From: Methylotenera sp.
GTDB taxonomy: Bacteria; Pseudomonadota; Gammaproteobacteria; Burkholderiales; Methylophilaceae
Assembly (NCBI GenBank): GCA_027487055.1
Contig: JAIYEJ010000299.1
Coordinates: forward strand, 1-8,107
Direction of reading: 5' to 3'
Length of the DNA stretch: 8,107 bases
Shown: in pieces, positions 1-5,751 of the stretch
Numbering within the stretch: the first letter of the stretch is position 1
How the letters are laid out: every line of letters starts with the position of its first letter
Translations under genes and position numbers: made by a program
Notes under the pieces: model-generated
What the model saw: the letters and a program-made list of their open reading frames with translations, nothing else
Databases searched by the model: none
Told to the model about the DNA's origin: nothing

Positions 1-248
1 TGGTAATCTTTACCATGCTTTAGTGCCAAAAAAGCGCGCACTTCTGTCACATCTGCAAAACCATTTTTATCGGTATCCATCGCAAGCACATTATCTTCTA
101 GCGTTGGACCCGTATATTTACCATCTTTATCAGTAAGATAACCTAAAACACTATTTCCATCTGTACTTATTCCCGTTTCAACTGCAAGCGCACTAAAACT
201 TGATAAGACGAGCAATGCTGCTAATACTTTAAATATAATTTTCAACAT
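1..248 (-). CDS. Secreted EF-hand protein, 3' end cut by window edge
   Basis: This is an open frame of 82 codons that starts at ATG (246-248) and runs off the left edge without a stop. Residues 1-22 look like a Sec signal peptide: Lys3 and Lys7, a hydrophobic core at about 8-19, and an Ala-Leu-Ala site, so cleavage is expected after residue 22. Residues 58-69 form a canonical 12-residue EF-hand loop (DTDKNGFADVTE) with D58, D60, N62, D66 and E69 at the metal-ligand positions 1, 3, 5, 9 and 12. A helix-like stretch follows. A weaker DKDG element lies at residues 40-43. The product is therefore probably an exported, calcium-binding type protein. Its function is unknown, and I do not recognise a named family beyond the EF-hand. 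It is separated from the upstream fumarase by 93 nt with its own candidate promoter, so it is probably not part of that operon. Confidence 0.82.
   Translation of the reverse strand, partial: MLKIIFKVLAALLVLSSFSALAVETGISTDGNSVLGYLTDKDGKYTGPTLEDNVLAMDTDKNGFADVTEVRAFLALKHGKDY
42..77 (-). other. EF-hand calcium-binding loop coding segment
   Basis: The twelve codons encode D-T-D-K-N-G-F-A-D-V-T-E (residues 58-69 of the EF-hand protein). Acidic or amide ligands sit at positions 1, 3, 5, 9 and 12, and Gly is at position 6, as in classical EF-hand loops. The usual hydrophobic residue at position 8 is replaced by Ala. Confidence 0.8.
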
Positions 249-271
249 TTTATTTACACTCACTTATGCCA

Positions 272-299
272 ATTATGTATTTAACGCATCATATTACAA
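272..299 (-). promoter_or_regulatory. Candidate sigma70-type promoter for the EF-hand gene
   Basis: On the minus strand TTGTAA (294-299, 4 of 6 matches to the -35 consensus) is followed after 16 nt by CATAAT (272-277, 5 of 6 matches to the -10 consensus). Transcription would start a short distance upstream of the ATG at 248, giving a leader of roughly 15-20 nt. No clear Shine-Dalgarno sequence is seen before that ATG; only a GAG lies about 11 nt upstream. The call rests on eye-matched hexamers in AT-rich DNA, where chance matches are common. Confidence 0.4.
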
Positions 300-341
300 A
301 AAGTGCTTTTTAAACGGTGACTTAATACACAGTTAGCAAAT

Positions 342-1880
342 TTAATTGCTTATTATTTCTATTACTTGTTTTTGTGCTATTTTTTCTTGCCAAAGTGCCG
401 GGCCCGTTTTATGCACCGCCTCGCCATTGGCGCTTACCGCCACAGTTACAGGCATATCCACCACTTCAAATTCGTAAATCGCTTCCATGCCTAAATATTC
501 AAACGCCAGCACACGGGCTTTTTTTATGGCTTTACTCACCAAATAAGCCGCACCGCCCACCGCCATTAAGTACACCGATTGGTGTGTTGCCATCACCGCC
601 AGCGCATCATCACCGCGTTCTGCCTTGCCAATTGACCCAAGTAAGCCCGTATTCAACATCATCTCGGTGTAGTCATCCATCCTAGTCGCAGTGGTTGGGC
701 CTGCTGGGCCAACCGCCTCGTTACCCACCGCATCCACTGGGCCTACGTAATAAATCAACTTATTCGTAAAGTCCACAGGTAATTGCTCACCTTTTGACAA
801 CAAGCCTGCAATGCGCTTATGCGCGGCATCGCGCCCAGTCAACATTTTACCAGTCAACAACAAGGTTTCGCCCGCTTGCCAAGTGCTGGTTTCTGCCTTG
901 GACAGCGTATCTAAATTCACTTTTCTACTTTGCGCACTGGGCGCCCAATGCACATCTGGATACAAACTTAAATCGGGTGGCGTGAGTTCCGCTACGCCTG
1001 AACCATCCAACTCAAAATGCACATGCCTAGTAGCCGCACAGTTGGGGATAATCGCCACAGGTAAACTCGCAGCATGGGTTGGATAATCCAAAATTTTCAC
1101 ATCCAACACAGTAGCTAAACCACCCAAACCTTGCGCACCAATACCTAAATTATTTACTTTTTCAAAAATCTCTAAACGCAATTCTTCTATGCGGCTATTA
1201 GCACCGCGTACTTTTAATTCGTGCATATCTATCGGCGCCATGAGTGATTCTTTGGCTAACACCATCGCTTTTTCTGCACTGCCACCAATGCCAATACCCA
1301 ACATGCCTGGTGGACACCAACCTGCACCCATTTGGGGCACCACTTCTAAAATCCAATCCACAATGCTTTCATTAGGGTTCAGCATCGCAAGTTTCGCTTT
1401 ATTCTCTGAACCGCCACCTTTCGCGGCAATTTGTACATCAATTTTATCACCAGTAACTAATGAAACATGCACCACTGCAGGCGTATTATCGCGAGTATTG
1501 ACGCGCTTTCCAGCGGGGTCTGAAACGATAGAAGCACGCAATTTATTCTCTGGTAACAAATACGCGCTACGCACGCCTTCGTTCACCATTTGCTCAACAT
1601 CTAAAGCCGCATTTTCAGATGTCGATTGCCACTGCACATCCATACCCACTTTGACAAAAGCAACAACAATGCCAGTATCTTGGCAGAGCGGTCGCTTGCC
1701 TTCGGCGCACATACGCGAGTTGGTTAAAATCTGTGCGATAGCATCTTTTGCAGCTGGTGACTGCTCTGCGTGGTAGGCCTTACCTAGCGCCTGAATGTAA
1801 TCGGCAGGATGATAGTAGGAAATATATTGCAATGCATCTGCAATACTTTGTATGAAATCCGATTTTTTGATGGTAGCCAT
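342..1880 (-). CDS. Fumarate hydratase, class I (iron-sulfur)
   Basis: This 512-residue enzyme catalyses reversible hydration of fumarate to L-malate in the cytosol. It is a single-chain class I (4Fe-4S) fumarase, unrelated to FumC. The N-terminal alpha domain holds three cysteines suited to the cluster: C66 (PLCQDTG), C189 (WCPPGMLGIGIGGS) and C281 (PNCAATRH). The C-terminal beta domain, from about residue 335, contains TGRDAAHKR (349-356) and a GPAGPTTATRMD stretch (391-402). The length matches the roughly 510-residue proteobacterial form; E. coli FumA is somewhat longer. The ATG lies 12 nt after the ligase stop. Only a distant AAGG overlapping that stop serves as a possible ribosome site, so translation may depend on coupling. 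The cluster is expected to be oxygen-sensitive. Some class I fumarases also hydrate mesaconate to citramalate, which would suit the lyase and ligase upstream, but no residue I can read decides this. Confidence 0.96.
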   Translation of the reverse strand: MATIKKSDFIQSIADALQYISYYHPADYIQALGKAYHAEQSPAAKDAIAQILTNSRMCAEGKRPLCQDTGIVVAFVKVGMDVQWQSTSENAALDVEQMVNEGVRSAYLLPENKLRASIVSDPAGKRVNTRDNTPAVVHVSLVTGDKIDVQIAAKGGGSENKAKLAMLNPNESIVDWILEVVPQMGAGWCPPGMLGIGIGGSAEKAMVLAKESLMAPIDMHELKVRGANSRIEELRLEIFEKVNNLGIGAQGLGGLATVLDVKILDYPTHAASLPVAIIPNCAATRHVHFELDGSGVAELTPPDLSLYPDVHWAPSAQSRKVNLDTLSKAETSTWQAGETLLLTGKMLTGRDAAHKRIAGLLSKGEQLPVDFTNKLIYYVGPVDAVGNEAVGPAGPTTATRMDDYTEMMLNTGLLGSIGKAERGDDALAVMATHQSVYLMAVGGAAYLVSKAIKKARVLAFEYLGMEAIYEFEVVDMPVTVAVSANGEAVHKTGPALWQEKIAQKQVIEIISN

Positions 1881-1892
1881 TTAAGCTGTTTG

Positions 1893-3530
1893 TTACCTTG
1901 AAGATTTAGCTACAGCAATGTTGGGGCGAATATCTTTACGCAGTATCTTACCATTTTTGGTGCGCGGAAAATCTTGCGCCAAGTAAACCGTTTTAGGGCT
2001 CTTGTAAGCGGCCAAATGCTGCTTTCCAAATGCTAACAAACTATCTGCGCTCGTTGTTGCATCTGGTTTTAAAATCACATAAATAACCACTAGCAGTTTG
2101 TCTTTTTCAATTTCCTCACCAATTGCTGCACAATCAGCTACATCAGCATGGCCTTTATATACACGCTCAATCTCGTAAGGCGATACGCGGTAGCCAAAAC
2201 TTTTGATGATGTCATCTTTACGGCCCAAAAACCAAATGTAGCCATCTGCATCATATTTTGCGTAATCTCCTGTGAAAAAGTAGCCATCGTGCTTATACTT
2301 AGCCGTTTCTTCATCTAAATTCCAGTAACGTAAAAAAATACCTGGGTCATCAAGCGGTACAGAAATCATGCCTTCTTCACCAGTAACAACCTCTTCCAAG
2401 GTTTCAGGATTAAGAAGTTTGATATTGTGGCCTGGTTGTGGAAAACCCGCTGAACCTGGTCGAATGGGGCGATACTGGCTTTGCGAGAGGTAATAAGAGA
2501 ACTCACTCATGCCCACTGCCTCATAAATATCTAGGCCAAATCTCGCTTTCCATTGGCTTAATACTTCATCAGACAAATGTTCACCCGCACTCATGTAATG
2601 GCGCAAGCTTGGGATATCCGCTTGGCTGGCAGTGGTTTTTTGTAACAATTGGCGGTAAATCGTCGGCACGCCAATAAATATAGTCGCTTGATGCTTATTG
2701 ATTAAATTAAGCCAAGTTTGGGCATCATTTTTACCTTCATGCACAATCACGGTTTTGCCTAAGTAAAGCGGATCCATTAACCCCGAGCCCAAAACATAAG
2801 TCCAATTAAATTTGCCAGAGTGCAAGATACGGTCTTGAGCATTTTCATGATAATTAAACCAATACTGCGCGGCAGGCTGGCGGCCAAGCAAGGCGCGGTG
2901 TGCGTGCAAAACACCTTTAGGAAAACCCGTGGTTCCACTTGTATAAACCAAATAAGCAGGATCTTCAGATTTGGTTTTATGATGCGCTTCACAAGTTTGA
3001 ATCTCGATTAGCACCTTCTCTAAAGAATGTAATTGCAGAAAACCGTTTGGTTGCGATTGCGAGGTTTGCGTAAGCAATACGTGCACCAAATTAGGTGTAT
3101 CTTGTAAATGATCCACAATTTGTTGCTCCATATTCGCCCATGCGGGCGCGTCGGTCACCAACACGCAGGCACCAGAATCTTTAGCTAAATAAGCAACCTC
3201 TTCTGCGGTAAGCAAGGTAGAAGTAGGCACAGCAATCGCCCCCATTTTCATCGCACCTAAGAACGCAATTGGGTAATCTAAACTGTTCGGCAACCGAATC
3301 AGCACGCGGTCACCCACTTTGACTTTTAAATTGCGTAGCAATTGTGCAAACTGGTCTGTTTTACGGGCTAACTCAGCAAAAGTGATTTGTGAGGTACCAC
3401 GCACATCATCTTCCACAATCATGGCGATATAATCCGCTTGTGCAGTACCTAGGTGCTTATCGCTACAAGCAACACCTATGTTGAAGTAGGATGGAATATT
3501 CCATTGCCAATCTGAAAATTGTTCAAACAT
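1893..3530 (-). CDS. AMP-forming acyl-CoA synthetase (ANL/MACS-like)
   Basis: This 545-residue adenylate-forming ligase activates a carboxylic acid with ATP to an acyl-AMP and then transfers it to CoA. Visible core motifs are the phosphate loop YTSGTTGFPKG (196-206), the A5-like YEAVGMSE (336-343), FFTGDYAKYDADGY (418-431), the hinge region GRKDDIIKSFGYRVSP (436-451), and C-terminal PRTKNGKILRK (522-532), whose K528 is the expected catalytic lysine. All core residues for activity appear intact. Overall the look is closest to medium-chain/benzoate-type CoA ligases, but the substrate cannot be read from sequence. Its ATG overlaps the lyase stop by one base (TAATG). A GGAG lies 10 nt upstream, inside the last lyase codons, so the two are probably translationally coupled. 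That pairing suggests it makes the CoA ester cleaved by the lyase, possibly malyl- or citramalyl-CoA (inference). Alternatively it activates an unrelated short or medium acid. Confidence 0.93.
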   Translation of the reverse strand: MFEQFSDWQWNIPSYFNIGVACSDKHLGTAQADYIAMIVEDDVRGTSQITFAELARKTDQFAQLLRNLKVKVGDRVLIRLPNSLDYPIAFLGAMKMGAIAVPTSTLLTAEEVAYLAKDSGACVLVTDAPAWANMEQQIVDHLQDTPNLVHVLLTQTSQSQPNGFLQLHSLEKVLIEIQTCEAHHKTKSEDPAYLVYTSGTTGFPKGVLHAHRALLGRQPAAQYWFNYHENAQDRILHSGKFNWTYVLGSGLMDPLYLGKTVIVHEGKNDAQTWLNLINKHQATIFIGVPTIYRQLLQKTTASQADIPSLRHYMSAGEHLSDEVLSQWKARFGLDIYEAVGMSEFSYYLSQSQYRPIRPGSAGFPQPGHNIKLLNPETLEEVVTGEEGMISVPLDDPGIFLRYWNLDEETAKYKHDGYFFTGDYAKYDADGYIWFLGRKDDIIKSFGYRVSPYEIERVYKGHADVADCAAIGEEIEKDKLLVVIYVILKPDATTSADSLLAFGKQHLAAYKSPKTVYLAQDFPRTKNGKILRKDIRPNIAVAKSSR

Positions 3531-4642
3531 TATAGTAATACTCCATACGGCCAGTTTTGACGTACCACTTGCTCTGGCAATTGTTCTAATACAAATATCG
3601 CAAAATCTATATCGCTTTGTTTCAACGCCCGCAGGGCATGCGCACGCAATAATGTTTGTAGCGCTTTGCCAAACATCGGCGGATCGAGCATTTCGCCTTC
3701 AAACTTAATGGCACCACCCAGCAAGGCATCTGCATCTATCGCGGCTTTTAAAATCGCCACTTTTTGCGCAATATCAGTGGGCGATGGTGTATAAGCAGTC
3801 TTACATAAATGAATATGCCCAGGATGAATTACTTGCTTGCCTGTTAAGCCCATCGCAGCTTCTTTACACGCATGTTTGTAAACCACGCGTGATTCGTTAT
3901 CGCCATGCAAATCTAGCCAGCGACGCACATCATGTGGCTCAACAAATTTTTCGGGCATGATGTTGCTACCAATTAAGGTTTCGACACCACCAATCACGCC
4001 CTTACCAGCAATACGTGCTTCAAAAATGAGTTGATTCATAAAGTAAAACAACTCTTCAATCCAGTTTTCTGGCGAGATATGAATGCCAACCGCTTTTGAA
4101 AAGTCATGAATACCAAATACCACATGTTTAACGGTGCCGTATTGCATGAGTTCTGGTGCAATTTTGAGTGATTTAGGGTGCTCAATAATCGGTTGAATGG
4201 TGATGTTTGGATTAATACCCAGCAACAAGCTCGACAAATCACGCACTTCAGGCGCGCCATACACCTCGCCTGCTTTGGCAAGCATAATCACATCGATGTA
4301 ATCACCCATCTCGCGCACTAACTGCATATCGAGCTCATATTCATCGGTGCGGAAAGAGTTACATCGAATCGCTATGGTGACACGCTCGTTCATTTTGCGC
4401 AGCAAAGGTAACTCTTGGCGCAACAACGCACGGCTCATTTCTTTTTGACGGCAGCCATCTTCTAGGTCGAAAATCAAAGTGTGAGCGATGGTATTGTGCG
4501 CATGCTTTTTCATGCGGTTACTCGCTTGCTCCATGTCTTCGTAAATACCCAAACTAGGCGCATATTTCACTGGCGGGTAATACAACTGAATACCCGGCCA
4601 GTAATCACCTAAGTTAGTTCTTTTGATGTGTTCTTCACTCAT
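3530..4642 (-). CDS. HpcH/HpaI aldolase / citrate lyase-like CoA-ester lyase
   Basis: This 370-residue protein resembles the TIM-barrel CitE/malyl-CoA lyase superfamily, which cleaves or forms C-C bonds in 3-hydroxyacyl-CoA thioesters using Mg2+. Family-like elements in order are FDLEDG (58-63), AIRCN with R93 (91-95), a lysine strand end LAK (121-123), PIIEHPKSL with E154 (151-159), FGIHDFSKAVG with D180 (176-186), and IHPGHIHLCKTAYTPS (272-287). E154 and D180 are the likely metal ligands and R93 the likely substrate-carboxylate or CoA contact. At 370 residues it is longer than common CitE or CLYBL proteins (about 270-330), and IEHP differs from the more usual IET/IEN. AAAGG lies 6 nt before the ATG. 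Likely activities are malyl-CoA or citramalyl-CoA lyase, inferred from the partner ligase and fumarase. The longer lyase-like proteins of tellurium-resistance clusters are an alternative relative, though nothing here otherwise resembles such a cluster. Confidence 0.88.
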   Translation of the reverse strand: MSEEHIKRTNLGDYWPGIQLYYPPVKYAPSLGIYEDMEQASNRMKKHAHNTIAHTLIFDLEDGCRQKEMSRALLRQELPLLRKMNERVTIAIRCNSFRTDEYELDMQLVREMGDYIDVIMLAKAGEVYGAPEVRDLSSLLLGINPNITIQPIIEHPKSLKIAPELMQYGTVKHVVFGIHDFSKAVGIHISPENWIEELFYFMNQLIFEARIAGKGVIGGVETLIGSNIMPEKFVEPHDVRRWLDLHGDNESRVVYKHACKEAAMGLTGKQVIHPGHIHLCKTAYTPSPTDIAQKVAILKAAIDADALLGGAIKFEGEMLDPPMFGKALQTLLRAHALRALKQSDIDFAIFVLEQLPEQVVRQNWPYGVLL

Positions 4643-4670
4643 TATTTACCTTTATTTTACATACCCTAGA

Positions 4671-4689
4671 ACCCAGTATCCATTTGGGT
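4671..4689 (-). repeat. Small inverted repeat between sdhE and the lyase gene
   Basis: ACCCA and TGGGT form a 5-bp stem around a 9-nt loop, starting within the sdhE stop codon. The wider gap (4643-4688) is the longest spacer inside the gene run. It has no U-tract right after the stem, so it is not a standard intrinsic terminator. It could be a processing or attenuation element or a worn copy of a dispersed repeat, or chance. Confidence 0.25.
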
Positions 4690-4949
4690 CACAGGGCATG
4701 TAATTTATCTATTACCGATTGTTGTGCAGCATCTTTTACGTGCAAGTTTTTAAACTGCAAGGTGTTCCAAAGTTCTTTATCTGGCATCTCTAGCAAAGTG
4801 TCAAAGGCATGCAATTCATCTAGTGTGAGCCCGTAAAAATAGTCAGCCACAAATCGTTGCAATACAATATCTAGTTCTAACATTCCGCGTCGGCAGCGCC
4901 ATGCCAACCTTCTTTGTTCTGCATCTTTAATGATTTCTGCGGTTAACAT
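4689..4949 (-). CDS. sdhE: SdhE, FAD assembly factor for succinate dehydrogenase
   Basis: This 86-residue protein of the SdhE/YgfY (DUF339, eukaryotic SDH5) family promotes covalent attachment of FAD to the flavoprotein SdhA in the cytoplasm. The hallmark RGxxE motif is present as RGMLE (residues 21-25), inside the conserved stretch RRGMLELD. A C-terminal segment rich in Leu, Asp and Glu follows (LTLDELHAFDTLLEMPDKELW, about 41-61), as is usual for the family. The length fits the roughly 85-95 residue norm. It starts 8 nt after the sdhB stop with a strong AGGAG ribosome site, consistent with co-expression with its client SdhA. In E. coli sdhE is elsewhere in the genome; adjacency to sdhB is common in betaproteobacteria. 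Confidence 0.95.
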   Translation of the reverse strand: MLTAEIIKDAEQRRLAWRCRRGMLELDIVLQRFVADYFYGLTLDELHAFDTLLEMPDKELWNTLQFKNLHVKDAAQQSVIDKLHAL

Positions 4950-4954
4950 AAACG

Positions 4955-4959
4955 CTCCT
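4955..4959 (-). promoter_or_regulatory. Shine-Dalgarno site for sdhE, overlapping the sdhB stop
   Basis: AGGAG lies 5 nt before the sdhE ATG and shares bases with the sdhB TAG stop. It is the best ribosome-binding site in the window and fixes the sdhE start. The overlap suggests that ribosomes finishing sdhB may reinitiate on sdhE. Confidence 0.7.
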
Positions 4960-5731
4960 AGCCAATGGTTATGCCAAAGATTTTCTTAGCTGGTTTGGTA
5001 CTATCTGATGAATCATTTTCTTTTGCACGCTCAATTTTTAAATCTTTAATGTTAGCAATCGCCGCATTCGGGTTGAGCTTTTTCGGGCAGACTTCCACAC
5101 AGTTCATGATATTGTGGCAGCGATACAATCGATAGGGGTCTTCCAAGTTTTCTAGCCGCTCTTCTGTTGCTTGATCACGTGAATCCATGATGAAGCGATT
5201 GGCTTGCATCAAACCAGCTGGACCAACAAATTTATCAGGATTCCACCAAAAACTAGGGCAAGATGTTGTGCAAGCACCACATAAAATACATTCATACATG
5301 CCGTCGAGTTTCGCGCGGTCTTCAGGGCTTTGTAAACGTTCAGCTTCAGGCAAAGGATTATCATTGATGAGGTAAGGCTTAACCGAGTTGTAAGCATCAA
5401 AAAACTGCGTCATATCCACCACCAAATCACGTATCACTGGCAAACCAGGCATTGGGCGCAATACAATTGGCTGCTCTAAATCGGCAATTTTGGTAATACA
5501 AGCTAGTCCATTTTTACCATTGATGTTCATGCTGTCCGATCCACATACACCTTCACGGCAAGATTTACGCATGGTAAGAGTGTCATCTTGCTCTTTTAGT
5601 CGCATGAGTCCATCTAGCAACATATTGTCTTCATCATTCAACTCAATACTGTAGTCTTGCATGTACGGCTTTTTATCCACATCGGGATTAAAGCGATAAA
5701 TTTGAAATTTAACCAGATTCGACATACTCAT
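4958..5731 (-). CDS. sdhB: Succinate dehydrogenase iron-sulfur subunit
   Basis: This 257-residue subunit carries electrons from the SdhA flavin to the quinone site through three Fe-S centres on the cytoplasmic face of the membrane. The [2Fe-2S] site is C58, C63, D66 and C78, with Asp as third ligand as in E. coli. The [4Fe-4S] site is C148, C151, C154 and C215. The [3Fe-4S] site is C158, C205 and C211. The quinone-pocket segment PSFWWNPDKF (159-168) and H206 are present. The C-terminal tail (about 237-257) is Lys/Ser-rich and longer than in E. coli SdhB. The start is ambiguous. AAGGA is only 3 nt from the first ATG (5731), but 9 nt from a second in-frame ATG (5725), which would remove two residues. 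The gene begins 20 nt after sdhA. Confidence 0.98.
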   Translation of the reverse strand: MSMSNLVKFQIYRFNPDVDKKPYMQDYSIELNDEDNMLLDGLMRLKEQDDTLTMRKSCREGVCGSDSMNINGKNGLACITKIADLEQPIVLRPMPGLPVIRDLVVDMTQFFDAYNSVKPYLINDNPLPEAERLQSPEDRAKLDGMYECILCGACTTSCPSFWWNPDKFVGPAGLMQANRFIMDSRDQATEERLENLEDPYRLYRCHNIMNCVEVCPKKLNPNAAIANIKDLKIERAKENDSSDSTKPAKKIFGITIG

Positions 5732-5751
5732 TTATCCTTAAATCATACTCT

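Noticed and set aside
301..314. AAAAAGCACTTTTT near-palindrome after the fumarase gene as an intrinsic terminator
   Set aside because: The stem is almost entirely A-T with a 2-4 nt loop and no GC core, so it is too weak to call. The run may end by another mechanism or read through.
374..1086. Plus-strand open frames at 374-685, 794-985 and 811-1086
   Set aside because: All are antisense to the fumarase, have low-complexity Pro/Ser/Cys-rich translations, and overlap one another. No independent coding evidence.
1189..1776. 195-codon open frame on the plus strand, opposite the fumarase gene
   Set aside because: It lies wholly antisense to a clearly conserved class I fumarase, shows no recognisable domain and no good ribosome site. 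It is best explained as a by-product of the codon pattern on the other strand.
3530..4642. Lyase gene as citE of a citrate lyase operon
   Set aside because: No citD, citF, citC or citG/X partner is nearby and the protein is much longer than CitE. The partner is an AMP-forming CoA ligase instead.
4653..4681. TGGATA-17 nt-TAAAAT as an internal promoter for the lyase
   Set aside because: The hexamers are partial, and a start at the usual distance would fall on the lyase ribosome-binding site, leaving almost no leader. Mentioned as a possibility only.
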